Notes under the pieces: model-generated
What the model was told of the DNA's origin: nothing
Databases searched by the model: none
What the model saw: only the letters and a program-made list of their open reading frames with translations
Shown: positions 1-8,213 of the stretch, in pieces
Layout: every line of letters starts with the position of its first letter
How positions within the stretch are numbered: the stretch's first letter is position 1
Assembly (NCBI RefSeq): GCF_003335215.1
Contig: NZ_QPGB01000001.1
Coordinates: 558,001-622,000, forward strand
Reading direction: 5' to 3'
Length of the DNA: 64,000 bases
Source: Parvibium lacunae
GTDB taxonomy: Bacteria; Pseudomonadota; Gammaproteobacteria; Burkholderiales; Burkholderiaceae_D
Translations under genes and position numbers: made by a program

Positions 1-3000
1 GTTTTTACCGAGCGGACTCAATCCTTGTCCTTTACGGTCAATTTGGTGGCAGATATGACTGTCATCAATCCATTTGACTTTTTTATTGAAAGTTATGCGG
101 AGCATTATCCGTTTCGCTACCCCCAGCTTCTGGCGAAAGAACTGGCCCCTTATCTGGAAATCGGCAAGCCCGGTCGGCGCTTACAAGCTTGGCTAAGCAA
201 ATTTAAGCAAGCACAGCTAGAAAAACGGCCTGCCATTGTCGATATGTTGGTCAATTTGAATGCCACCCTGTATCGAGATATTCGCTATCTAGTTCGCTTA
301 GAGCCAGGCGTGCAAACACCCGAGCAAACGCTTGGTCTAGCTTGTGGTTCTTGTCGCGATAGCGCATGGCTACTTGTCCATATTTTGCGCCATTTGGGTC
401 TCGCTGCACGCTTTGTGTCTGGCTATTTGATTCAACTGAAAGCCGATGTGACACCGATCGAGGGGCCAAGCGGTCCAGAAAAAGATTTTACGGATCTGCA
501 TGCCTGGTGTGAGGTCTATATTCCTGGTGCTGGTTGGGTGGGGCTTGATCCCACTTCCGGTTTATTGGCAGGGGAGGGACACATTCCCCTCGCGGCAACC
601 CCCAGCCCGCAAAGCGCCGCACCCATTATTGGTGCGAGCGATATCGCTCAGGTAGATTTTTCATTTGCCATGCAGGTCACCCGTTTACATGAAGACCCGC
701 GCGTGACGCAGCCGTTTACAGAACAGCAGTGGCAAGCCATTGACCAGCTCGGTATGCAGGTTGATGAGGTGTTGAAAAAGCAGGATGTTCGCCTGACTCA
801 AGGGGGGGAACCGACCTTCGTCTCTATCGATGATATGAATGGCCCGGAATGGAATTTCACGGCATTATCACCGACGAAATATGCGTTGGGTTCACAATTG
901 ACACAGCGCTTGGCAGCACATTATGCACAGGGTTATCTGCTGCATTCTGGTCAGGGAAAATGGTATCCCGGTGAGCCATTGCCACGCTGGGCAATGAATG
1001 TTTTTTGGCGTGCAGACGGGCAGCCTTTGTGGCATCGGCCCCAGTTATTTGCCAATACAGCACAATCAGGCCAGCACACAGCAGAGGATGCAGCGCAGTT
1101 TATGCAGACGTTGCTTAGTCACTTGGGACTGCCTGTGGAGGCGGTCTTAACCGCTTATGAAGATATACCGGAACTCTTGATTCAAGAAAGTCGATTACCC
1201 AAGAATCTAGATCCCTTGAAGCATGACCTGAGCAAAAAAACGGGGCGGGCAAGCTTGGCCCGAGCCTTGCAGCGTGGCTTAAAAACGCCCGTAGGCTTGG
1301 TGCTTCCTTTGCGTGCCAAGCCCGATGCCGCGAGTATCTCGACGACCAAACGTCGCCGCCGGTCCGCTGAACCCGAAATCTCCAGCCCAACTATCTGGCA
1401 AACCTCACGTTGGCCACTGCGCCGAGAGCGGCTGTATTTACTCGCGGGTGATTCGCCCTTGGGCTTACGCCTACCCTTGGACGCGCTGCCATGGCAGCCC
1501 CCGGAGGACGATCCAGTCAATTATCCTCGTGATCCGTTTGCTGCCTGCAATGCGCTACCCACAGCTGTTGCCCCTGGTAAGCGCCGTGCGCCCCCGGTGG
1601 CGATGGGCGAGTGGGTTCAAGATACGGTGATTAAAACGGCGTTATGTGTCGAAGTGCGGCGCGGGCATCTTCATGTATTTATGCCGCCACTCACCCAGTT
1701 AGAGGAATATGTGGCACTACTGACTGCGATTGAGCACAGCGTCGCCAAGCTCAATCTACAGATTGTCATCGAGGGTTATGCGCCACCCAGAGATCCCCGT
1801 TTACTCCATTTTGCGGTTACGCCTGACCCGGGTGTGATTGAAGTGAATATTATGCCCGCACCAAGTTGGGCGGCTTTGGTCAAGCAAACGGCAAGTTTGT
1901 ATGACTTGGCCCGACAAACGAGACTGGGAACCGATAAGTTCATGCTGGATGGTCGGCACACGGGTACAGGTGGTGGTAATCATGTCACCCTCGGCGGGCC
2001 GACGCCTGCAGACTCGCCGCTCTTGCGGCGCCCTGATTTGCTGCGCAGTTTAATCAGCTATTGGCAAAATCATCCAGCATTATCCTATCTGTTTTCAGGG
2101 ACCTTTATCGGCCCGACCAGCCAAGCGCCACGTGTCGATGAGGCGCGCGATGACCGTCTGTATGAGCTGGAAATCGCTTTTCAGCAACTGGCAAGAACAG
2201 TCGAGAGTGGCAAGGAGCATACTCAGCCTTGGTTGGTTGATCGCTTATTTCGCCACTTACTCACTGACCTGACGGGCAATACACATCGCGCAGAGTTCTG
2301 CATCGACAAGTTGTATTCGCCAGACTCTGCAACAGGTCGATTAGGCTTATTGGAATTCCGTGGCTTTGAAATGCCACCGCACTGGCAGATGAGTACATTA
2401 CAGCACTTATTGCTCAGAGCACTGGTCGCTTGGTTTTGGCAACAGCCTTATCAAAAACCCTTGATCCCATGGGGAACGAGCTTGCATGATCGTTTTATGC
2501 TTCCGCACTTTATCATGCAAGATTTTGCTCAGGTCTTAACCGATCTTAAGCACGCGGGTTATGCTTTTGAGCAAGAGTGGTTTGCTGCCTTTTATGAGTT
2601 TCGGTTTCCGCGCTATGGTGCTGTTAGTTATGATGGCGTTACCCTGGCATTGCGACAAGCCATAGAGCCGTGGCATGTTCTGGGCGAAGAAATCAGTGCT
2701 GGGGGAACCGCGCGCTATGTTGATTCTTCCGTGGAACGACTTGAGCTTAAAGTCACTGGCATGCTGGATGCGCGGCATGCTGTGTTGTGTAATGGCAAGC
2801 GCGTGCCGCTGATGGCCACAGGGCGACCAGGTGAGTATGTGGCGGGCATTCGGTACCGAGCTTGGGCACCCCCATCCGCCTTGCATCCCACAATTGGGGT
2901 GCAAACGCCGCTGATGTTTGACTTGGTCGATCAGTGGAATGAACACTCTCTTGGTGGCTGCGCTTATCATGTGAGCCACCCCGGTGGCCGTAACTACGAT

Positions 3001-3150
3001 ACCTTCCCGATCAATGCCAATGAAGCTGAGGCTCGGCGGCATGCACGTTTTGTGCCTTTCGGACACACGCCCGGTCAGCTCACCGTGCCACCGATAGAAG
3101 TTAATCCAGCCTATCCTTGTACCTTAGATTTACGCTGGAAGGCAAGCTGA
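1..3150 (+). CDS. Transglutaminase-like / DUF2126 protein (5' end missing)
   Basis: The frame is open from base 1, and the first residues (VFTERTQ) continue the family's N-terminal bacterial transglutaminase-like region, so the true start lies upstream of the window. 1049 residues are visible. A transglutaminase-like core occupies roughly residues 95-210: the nucleophile Cys sits in GSCRDS near residue 118 and the His in DLHAWCEVY, followed by GLDPTSG. The rest, from about residue 255 (QGGEPTFVSIDDMN), is the DUF2126 domain. Genes of this type usually sit with alpha-E (DUF403) and circularly permuted ATP-grasp genes and are suspected to act on peptides, but the substrate is unknown. Those partners would lie to the left, outside the window. 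The next gene is convergent, separated by a hairpin. Confidence 0.9.
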   Translation, partial: VFTERTQSLSFTVNLVADMTVINPFDFFIESYAEHYPFRYPQLLAKELAPYLEIGKPGRRLQAWLSKFKQAQLEKRPAIVDMLVNLNATLYRDIRYLVRLEPGVQTPEQTLGLACGSCRDSAWLLVHILRHLGLAARFVSGYLIQLKADVTPIEGPSGPEKDFTDLHAWCEVYIPGAGWVGLDPTSGLLAGEGHIPLAATPSPQSAAPIIGASDIAQVDFSFAMQVTRLHEDPRVTQPFTEQQWQAIDQLGMQVDEVLKKQDVRLTQGGEPTFVSIDDMNGPEWNFTALSPTKYALGSQLTQRLAAHYAQGYLLHSGQGKWYPGEPLPRWAMNVFWRADGQPLWHRPQLFANTAQSGQHTAEDAAQFMQTLLSHLGLPVEAVLTAYEDIPELLIQESRLPKNLDPLKHDLSKKTGRASLARALQRGLKTPVGLVLPLRAKPDAASISTTKRRRRSAEPEISSPTIWQTSRWPLRRERLYLLAGDSPLGLRLPLDALPWQPPEDDPVNYPRDPFAACNALPTAVAPGKRRAPPVAMGEWVQDTVIKTALCVEVRRGHLHVFMPPLTQLEEYVALLTAIEHSVAKLNLQIVIEGYAPPRDPRLLHFAVTPDPGVIEVNIMPAPSWAALVKQTASLYDLARQTRLGTDKFMLDGRHTGTGGGNHVTLGGPTPADSPLLRRPDLLRSLISYWQNHPALSYLFSGTFIGPTSQAPRVDEARDDRLYELEIAFQQLARTVESGKEHTQPWLVDRLFRHLLTDLTGNTHRAEFCIDKLYSPDSATGRLGLLEFRGFEMPPHWQMSTLQHLLLRALVAWFWQQPYQKPLIPWGTSLHDRFMLPHFIMQDFAQVLTDLKHAGYAFEQEWFAAFYEFRFPRYGAVSYDGVTLALRQAIEPWHVLGEEISAGGTARYVDSSVERLELKVTGMLDARHAVLCNGKRVPLMATGRPGEYVAGIRYRAWAPPSALHPTIGVQTPLMFDLVDQWNEHSLGGCAYHVSHPGGRNYDTFPINANEAEARRHARFVPFGHTPGQLTVPPIEVNPAYPCTLDLRWKAS

Positions 3151-3152
3151 GT

Positions 3153-3183
3153 AGTTAGGGCAAGCATATTTCTTGCCCTAACT
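3153..3183. terminator. Hairpin between convergent genes
   Basis: A perfect 12-bp inverted repeat (AGTTAGGGCAAG / CTTGCCCTAACT) with a 7-nt loop starts two bases after the stop of the DUF2126 gene, in the 85-bp gap to the convergent chemoreceptor gene. There is no long T-run on either side, so it may act bidirectionally, or protect 3' ends, rather than be a classical intrinsic terminator. Confidence 0.6.
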
Positions 3184-3235
3184 GCTTGCTGCATCTCAGT
3201 AAGGGGGGAGGGGGGAATGAGCGATAGTAAGACTC

Positions 3236-4870
3236 TTATACCTTAAATGCACTGATAGCATTTTGCAGCATGGTTGCCTGCTGGTTTAAATCAACAATCA
3301 CCCGACCGGCATCGTTCGTGATACTGGCAGAATGTTGCGATGTGTTTGAAATTTGTCGTACCAGTGAAGAAATAGCTTGGCTGGTGGTTGTCTGACTGGT
3401 CGTCGCAGATGCGACTTGGTCTATTTGGGTTAAGGTTTCTTCCGTACTCTGACGGATCTGTGCTAAAACCCCCGTCACATTACTGGTTTGCTCAACGCCA
3501 CGCTCTACTTGTGGTCTCACCAACTGCATCGCCTCAACAACGGTTGCGGTCTCTTCCTGTACAGATTCAATCCGTCGCGTGATATCCAGTGTCGCATCAG
3601 CGGTGCGTTCAGCGAGTTTGCGGACTTCATCTGCAACAATCGCGAAACCTCGCCCCTGCTCACCGGCGCGCGCGGCTTCGATTGCTGCATTAAGGGCCAA
3701 CAAATTGGTCTGGTTGGCAATGCCTTTAATCACATTGGCCACGCTGGTAATTTCCTGCGCCCGCTGACTTAATCCGGCAATCGTGGCACTGGCTTGATCC
3801 ACCGAGCCTACAATTTTTTGCATTTCATCGGCAACATCGTGTACTGCCTGCTCTCCCGCGCGAGTCTGTTTCGTTGCGTCTGCCGAGTAGCGATGGCTAT
3901 TTTGGGCTAAATCAGAGATTGCATCGATATCGCCGACTAGTGCACTAATCGACTGCACCATCTGTTCCACCGAGTCGGCATTTTCAGTGGCGGCATGGTT
4001 TAGTTGAGTAGACGTTTGCTGCAAAGTCGTGGTTGACTCATTAACGGCCATTGCACTAGCACGAATCTGGTTAATCAGGGTACGCAACTTTTCTTGCATG
4101 GCCGCAACACTGGCTAGCATGCTACCTGGTAAAGGATTATTGACGGTTTGGGTAAGGTCACCGTTCGCAATCGCACTGGTGAGCGCAACGACCTGTTTTG
4201 GCTCTCCACCGAGTTCCCGCAACAGTGAATTACTAATTGTAAAACCCAAACTTAAAATGATTCCCAATAGAATGAGTGTGAATAGTGAAACCTGTACTAA
4301 TTTCGCTCGATTATCTGCCTCCATATCATCAACGTAGACCCCGGAAACAATAATCCAATTCCATGGTTTAAAGAGTTTCGCACCATTGTATTTGGGGAAC
4401 TCTTCATCGCCTGGAATCCCCACCTTTTTCGCATAGGTGTAAACAATGCCAAAATTATCTTGGCCTTTTTCAACAGCCTCGACATAGAGCTTTGCCGCAA
4501 TTGATCCATTCTTTTCTTTCTTCTGGGATAGATCAGTTCCTTCTTGTTGTGGATTAAGCGGATGCATGACACGCTTCATATCCATGCTGTTGATAAGAAA
4601 ATAACCGCTGTCACTAAAGGTGGTTTTCCTTAATGCTTCTTTGGCCGCTGATTGTGCTGCCGCCGTATCAAGTTTCCCTGCTTTTTCTAGTTCATGGTAG
4701 TAAGCCACCATGCTTGTTCCTGCTTCAACGATTTTTCTGACTTGGATTTCTTTAGCTGCTTTGTTGTCATGGCGGGCGCTAATCACCATCCAAGCACTGC
4801 TTATTAACACCCCCAATAGAGCGATTAAACTAAAAAGAATTAATCGTGCTCGCACTGTTAGTGTTGCCAT
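3236..4870 (-). CDS. Methyl-accepting chemotaxis protein with Cache sensor
   Basis: 544-residue chemoreceptor. TM1 spans about residues 9-31. The periplasmic sensor (about 40-185) looks like a single-Cache type 2 domain ([41 protein letters not shown]). TM2 spans about 192-215, then come HAMP and the signalling domain with the conserved hairpin tip ([20 protein letters not shown]). The ligand is unknown; this Cache class often binds small organic acids. The frame extends to a TTG at 4882, but ATG 4870 follows a GGAGAG ribosome site, so it is chosen. There is no CheR-tethering pentapeptide at the C-terminus (ends ISAFKV). No che operon is adjacent. Confidence 0.95.
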   Translation of the reverse strand: MATLTVRARLILFSLIALLGVLISSAWMVISARHDNKAAKEIQVRKIVEAGTSMVAYYHELEKAGKLDTAAAQSAAKEALRKTTFSDSGYFLINSMDMKRVMHPLNPQQEGTDLSQKKEKNGSIAAKLYVEAVEKGQDNFGIVYTYAKKVGIPGDEEFPKYNGAKLFKPWNWIIVSGVYVDDMEADNRAKLVQVSLFTLILLGIILSLGFTISNSLLRELGGEPKQVVALTSAIANGDLTQTVNNPLPGSMLASVAAMQEKLRTLINQIRASAMAVNESTTTLQQTSTQLNHAATENADSVEQMVQSISALVGDIDAISDLAQNSHRYSADATKQTRAGEQAVHDVADEMQKIVGSVDQASATIAGLSQRAQEITSVANVIKGIANQTNLLALNAAIEAARAGEQGRGFAIVADEVRKLAERTADATLDITRRIESVQEETATVVEAMQLVRPQVERGVEQTSNVTGVLAQIRQSTEETLTQIDQVASATTSQTTTSQAISSLVRQISNTSQHSASITNDAGRVIVDLNQQATMLQNAISAFKV

Positions 4871-4980
4871 AACTCTCTCCAATCAGCTTTTCGTATTTAA
4901 CTGACCAATTATCGGAGTTGCTGGCTGAAACTTGAGCACAGCAAGAGACGGAGTAAATGTTGTGGGGGGCTTGAAAAGAA

Positions 4981-5008
4981 AAAACGCTGACCGAGAAGTC
5001 AGCGTTTT
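4981..5008 (-). terminator. Intrinsic terminator after tRNA-Arg
   Basis: An 11-bp perfect stem (AAAACGCTGAC / GTCAGCGTTTT) with a 6-nt loop. Read on the minus strand it runs into a T-rich tract (TTTTTTCTTTT). It begins 4 nt downstream of the CCA end of tRNA-Arg and would stop transcription before the chemoreceptor gene. Confidence 0.85.
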
Positions 5009-5012
5009 AGTT

Positions 5013-5089
5013 TGGCGCACCCGGCAGGATTCGAACCCACGACCCCTTGGTTCGTAGCCAAGTACTCTATCCAACTGAGCTACGGGTGC
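5013..5089 (-). tRNA. tRNA-Arg (anticodon ACG)
   Basis: Full cloverleaf on the minus strand: acceptor GCACCCG pairs with CGGGTGC, anticodon stem TTGG/CCAA closes loop CTACGAA (anticodon ACG, the inosine-modified Arg tRNA), and the T arm has GTTCGAATC. CCA is encoded. 77 nt. It has its own promoter in the short gap after tRNA-Ser. Confidence 0.97.
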
Positions 5090-5103
5090 ATGCAAAGAAC
5101 GAT

Positions 5104-5132
5104 ATTATGACAGACATCGATCTTTTTTTCAA
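5104..5132 (-). promoter_or_regulatory. Sigma-70 type promoter of tRNA-Arg
   Basis: Minus strand: -35 TTGAAA, 17-bp spacer, -10 CATAAT. The predicted start is a few bases before the mature 5' end of tRNA-Arg, inside the 56-bp gap that follows tRNA-Ser. Confidence 0.65.
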
Positions 5133-5145
5133 CCAGAAAGCAATC

Positions 5146-5238
5146 TGGCGGAGACGGAGGGATTCGAACCCTCGATGCAGTTTTTGGCCGCATGCTCCCT
5201 TAGCAGGGGAGTGCCTTCGACCTCTCGGCCACGTCTCC
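5146..5238 (-). tRNA. tRNA-Ser (anticodon GCT)
   Basis: 93-nt class II tRNA on the minus strand: acceptor GGAGACG pairs with CGTCTCC, anticodon loop CTGCTAA gives GCT, a long variable arm follows, the T arm has GTTCGAATC, and CCA is encoded. It lies downstream of lysC with its own promoter. Confidence 0.97.
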
Positions 5239-5265
5239 AATTTGCCTTACAGCAAAAGAGGCCGC

Positions 5266-5294
5266 AGTTTAGCGGTTTGTCCGCTTACGGTCAA
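5266..5294 (-). promoter_or_regulatory. Sigma-70 type promoter of tRNA-Ser
   Basis: Minus strand: -35 TTGACC, 17-bp spacer, -10 TAAACT, in the 110-bp gap between the end of lysC and the tRNA. The tRNA therefore need not depend on read-through from lysC. Confidence 0.6.
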
Positions 5295-5348
5295 TCCTTA
5301 ATCGAATCACATCGAGAAAGGGCTGCCATACTGCGACAGTTTGAGAAT

Positions 5349-6599
5349 TTATTGTGCGTCTAGGCCAAATGCCTTGTGTAGGGCCCGCACCGCCAATTCC
5401 ATATATTTATCGTCGATCACCACAGAAATTTTGATTTCACTGGTCGAGATCATCTGAATATTGATGTTTTCTTTCGATAACGTTTCAAACATCAGGCTGG
5501 CAATGCCTACATGCGAGCGCATACCAATACCGACAACAGATACCTTGGCGATTTTATCTTCACCCAACAGTTGTTTTGCGTGGATAGCTGGGGCAACCTG
5601 AGTTTTTAAGACGTCCAGGGCCTTTTGATATTCGTTACGGTGTACCGTAAAAGAAAAATCGGTCAAGCCATCTACCGATTGATTTTGAATAATCATATCA
5701 ACATCAATATTGGCGGCGGCGACAGGGCCCAAAATTGAGTAAGCGATACCTGGACGGTCAGGAACCCCCTGGACCGTGATTTTGGCTTCATCACGATTAA
5801 ATGCGATGCCAGAGATAACAGCCTTTTCCATATTATTTTCTTCCTCAAAGGTAATGAGAGTACCGGATTGCATTTCTTGTTCAAGCGACATAAGGGGATC
5901 TGTCAAACTAGAGAGGACCCGAGTTGGAACGCGATATTTGCCAGCGAATTCAACGGAACGAATTTGTAATACTTTTGACCCCAGGCTCGCCATTTCCAGC
6001 ATTTCTTCGAACGTGACACGATCTAAGCGGCGTGCATCAGGCTCGACTCGGGGATCAGTTGTATAGACCCCATCGACATCTGTATAAATCAGACACTCAT
6101 CCGCATCAATCGCAGCAGCAACCGCAACCGCCGACGTATCAGAGCCGCCTCGACCCAAAGTGGTAATGTTGTTATCGGGGTCAACACCCTGAAAGCCGGT
6201 GATGATAATCACTTGATCTGCATTTAAATCAGCACGAATCGCCTCTGCATCGATCGATTCAATCCGGGCTTTGGTGAAAGCAGAATCGGTTTTAATGGGA
6301 ACCTGCCAACCAGCATAACTTTTGGCTTTGACGCCCTCTGCTTGCAAGGCAATGGCCAACAAGCCTACGCTCACCTGTTCCCCTGTCGCGGCGATCATAT
6401 CGAGCTCACGCGGATTAGCATTGCTGTCCAATTCCTTAGCGAGACCTAGTAAGCGGTTAGTTTCTCCTGACATCGCAGAAGGAACGACCACAATCTGGTG
6501 ACCGGCGCGATGCCATTTCGCCACACGTTTAGCCACGTTGCGGATGCGCTCAGTGCTACCCATCGACGTGCCGCCGTATTTATGTACGATCAGAGCCAT
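5349..6599 (-). CDS. lysC: Aspartate kinase
   Basis: 416 residues. Phosphorylates aspartate with ATP, the first step of the diaminopimelate/lysine, threonine and methionine pathways. The N-terminal kinase domain opens with the diagnostic KYGGTSMGS and has the GRGGSDTSAVA segment near residue 160. The C-terminal third carries a pair of ACT domains for feedback control by end products (VSVVGIGMRSH, ISTSEIKISVVI). Length is normal for the monofunctional proteobacterial enzyme. Cytoplasmic. It is flanked by tRNA genes on both sides, and dapA of the same pathway lies divergently about 740 bp away. No clear Shine-Dalgarno precedes ATG 6599. Confidence 0.97.
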   Translation of the reverse strand: MALIVHKYGGTSMGSTERIRNVAKRVAKWHRAGHQIVVVPSAMSGETNRLLGLAKELDSNANPRELDMIAATGEQVSVGLLAIALQAEGVKAKSYAGWQVPIKTDSAFTKARIESIDAEAIRADLNADQVIIITGFQGVDPDNNITTLGRGGSDTSAVAVAAAIDADECLIYTDVDGVYTTDPRVEPDARRLDRVTFEEMLEMASLGSKVLQIRSVEFAGKYRVPTRVLSSLTDPLMSLEQEMQSGTLITFEEENNMEKAVISGIAFNRDEAKITVQGVPDRPGIAYSILGPVAAANIDVDMIIQNQSVDGLTDFSFTVHRNEYQKALDVLKTQVAPAIHAKQLLGEDKIAKVSVVGIGMRSHVGIASLMFETLSKENINIQMISTSEIKISVVIDDKYMELAVRALHKAFGLDAQ

Positions 6600-6684
6600 A
6601 ATTTATTGAAAAAAATTTAGAGGATACAAGAAGAATGTGGGGTTTACCATTGCGCAAAACCCTAGTTTATTTCCGGCCCCGCGC

Positions 6685-6714
6685 GCTGCGCTGATTAACA
6701 GGCAGCAGCGCAGC
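6685..6714. repeat. Inverted repeat between tRNA-Leu and lysC
   Basis: Nine-base perfect arms (GCTGCGCTG / CAGCGCAGC) with a 12-nt loop, between the 3' end of tRNA-Leu and lysC (both minus strand). No T-run follows in the minus direction. It could be a processing or attenuation hairpin in the lysC leader. Confidence 0.45.
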
Positions 6715-6729
6715 AGAAAACAAAAATTG

Positions 6730-6818
6730 TGGTGCCCGGGGCCGGAATCGAACCGGCACGAGCTGTTAGGCCCGCAGGATTTTAAGTCCTGTGTGTCTAC
6801 CAATTTCACCACCCGGGC
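6730..6818 (-). tRNA. leuZ: tRNA-Leu (anticodon TAA)
   Basis: 89-nt class II tRNA on the minus strand: acceptor GCCCGGG pairs with CCCGGGC, anticodon stem CAGGA/TCCTG closes CTTAAAA (anticodon TAA), long variable arm, GTTCGATTC T loop, CCA encoded. It follows tRNA-Cys after only 13 nt, so the two are co-transcribed. Confidence 0.97.
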
Positions 6819-6831
6819 GACACCGTCAAAG

Positions 6832-6905
6832 TGGAGGCGGAGGCCGGAATCGAACCGGCGTAGACGGCTTTGCAGGCCGCTGCATAACCACTTTGCTACC
6901 CCGCC
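6832..6905 (-). tRNA. cysT: tRNA-Cys (anticodon GCA)
   Basis: 74-nt tRNA on the minus strand: acceptor GGCGGGG pairs with CTCCGCC (allowing a G-U pair), anticodon stem CGGC/GCCG closes CTGCAAA (anticodon GCA), CCA encoded. It is the middle gene of a Gly-Cys-Leu series with the same order as glyW-cysT-leuZ of E. coli. Confidence 0.97.
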
Positions 6906-6954
6906 ATATGCACAATGGTAACGCAATCTGTCTAAGTTTGCTTTTCCATTAAAA

Positions 6955-6976
6955 AAGGGAAGCAATGGCTTCCCTT
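6955..6976 (-). terminator. Terminator-like hairpin between tRNA-Gly and tRNA-Cys
   Basis: Nine-base perfect arms (AAGGGAAGC / GCTTCCCTT) with a 4-nt loop. On the minus strand the hairpin is followed by TTTTTTAA. It lies 9 nt after the CCA end of tRNA-Gly and upstream of tRNA-Cys, so it could reduce expression of Cys and Leu tRNAs relative to Gly. Confidence 0.75.
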
Positions 6977-6985
6977 CGTTGCGTT

Positions 6986-7061
6986 TGGAGCGGGAGACGA
7001 GTCTCGAACTCGCGACCTCAACCTTGGCAAGGTTGCGCTCTACCAACTGAGCTACTCCCGC
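6986..7061 (-). tRNA. glyW: tRNA-Gly (anticodon GCC)
   Basis: 76-nt tRNA on the minus strand: acceptor GCGGGAG pairs with CTCCCGC, anticodon stem CAACC/GGTTG closes TTGCCAA (anticodon GCC), GTTCGAGAC T loop, CCA encoded. First gene of the Gly-Cys-Leu series, with a strong promoter about 40 bp upstream. Confidence 0.97.
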
Positions 7062-7099
7062 ATAGTTTGTTGTTGTAGTGCTTAACAACAGAGAACGAA

Positions 7100-7128
7100 A
7101 CTATAAAGACTTTTTTAGGGTTTGTCAA
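7100..7128 (-). promoter_or_regulatory. Strong sigma-70 promoter of the Gly-Cys-Leu tRNA series
   Basis: Minus strand: consensus -35 TTGACA, exactly 17 bp spacer, -10 TATAGT (5 of 6). Predicted start near 7093, about 30 nt before the mature tRNA-Gly. The rest of the 278-bp gap up to dapA (7129-7339) shows no further gene; a TACAAT at 7304-7309 may be a dapA -10 but lacks a good -35. Confidence 0.8.
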
Positions 7129-7339
7129 ATCAGATTGAACCAATTGTTTGATCGATTCATTTTCTGCCCGCCATCAGATCTACCCGAATACGGCAATTCG
7201 ATTGTCAGCCAATCGAGCGGGGCGAGCGTTGAACCACACTCTTTAGTAACATCTTCGTGCAGAAAGTATCTTGCTAGAGTGCGGCAAAGGCTGCGCATTC
7301 CGGTACAATTTGATTTCTTCTTTCAACAGAAAGTACGCC

Positions 7340-8212
7340 ATGCTTCAAGGTAGTATTGTTGCCTTAGTGACACCGATGACCTCAACGGGAGAGATTGACT
7401 GGTCGTCATTTCGTCAGTTAATTGATTGGCATATCGCTGAACAGAGCGACGGTTTGGTGATTGTTGGCACCACCGGGGAGTCTCCCACCGTCAACGTTGA
7501 AGAACACTGTGAACTGATTCGCGTCGCGGTGGAGCAGAGCGCTGGTCGCATTGCCATCATCGCTGGCACCGGCGGTAATTCGACTGCGGAAGCGATAGAA
7601 CTTACTGCCTATGCCAAGCAGGTTGGTGCAGACTATTCACTCTCTGTTGTTCCTTACTACAACAAGCCCACTCAAGAGGGGCTCTATCAGCATTTCAAAT
7701 CGATTGCGGAAGCCGTTGACCTGCCTTTAATTCTTTACAATGTGCCAGGTCGTACGGTTGCGGATATGTCAAACGAAACAGTGCTCCGCTTAGCGCAAAT
7801 TCCTGGCATCGTTGGGATAAAAGACGCAACAGGTAATTTAGAACGGGGAGCGTGGTTGATTAAAGAAGCGCCCCAAGACTTTGCCGTTTACAGTGGGGAT
7901 GATGCGACTGCCGTTTTTTTAACGCTGGCAGGGGGCAAAGGGGATATCTCCGTGACGGCAAACGTGGTTCCCCGGCGCATGCATCAACTCTGTCAAGCCG
8001 CTCTGGCCGGCGATTTAGTAACCGCAATGCGCCTGCATTATGAATTACTGCCTCTACATCGCCATTTATTCGTCGAGGCGAATCCCATCCCGGTGAAGTG
8101 GGCTCTTGCCCACTTGGGAAAAATTCCCGCAGGCATCCGTTTACCGTTGGTTGAGCTGAGCGTGAGTGGACAGGCAGTTATTAAACAAGCACTCGTTGAA
8201 GCAGGAGTATAA
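7340..8212 (+). CDS. dapA: 4-hydroxy-tetrahydrodipicolinate synthase
   Basis: 290 residues, TIM-barrel aldolase. Condenses pyruvate with aspartate semialdehyde in the diaminopimelate/lysine pathway. Visible marks are GTTGESPTV near the N-terminus, YNVPGRT, and the Schiff-base Lys in [10 protein letters not shown], followed by YSGDD. The frame is open further upstream (to 7271), but ATG 7340 gives the usual family length and start ([13 protein letters not shown]). It is followed immediately by bamC, the same gene order as dapA-nlpB in E. coli. Cytoplasmic. Confidence 0.97.
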   Translation: MLQGSIVALVTPMTSTGEIDWSSFRQLIDWHIAEQSDGLVIVGTTGESPTVNVEEHCELIRVAVEQSAGRIAIIAGTGGNSTAEAIELTAYAKQVGADYSLSVVPYYNKPTQEGLYQHFKSIAEAVDLPLILYNVPGRTVADMSNETVLRLAQIPGIVGIKDATGNLERGAWLIKEAPQDFAVYSGDDATAVFLTLAGGKGDISVTANVVPRRMHQLCQAALAGDLVTAMRLHYELLPLHRHLFVEANPIPVKWALAHLGKIPAGIRLPLVELSVSGQAVIKQALVEAGV

Positions 8213-8213
8213 A

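Noticed and set aside
2536-3066. 176-residue minus-strand frame
   Set aside because: Lies wholly inside the DUF2126 coding sequence; no recognisable domain or ribosome site.
6603-7088. 161-residue open frame on the minus strand
   Set aside because: It runs through three tRNA genes; its peptide is only translated tRNA sequence.
7304-7309. TACAAT as the dapA promoter -10
   Set aside because: No convincing -35 at 16-18 bp; noted only in passing.
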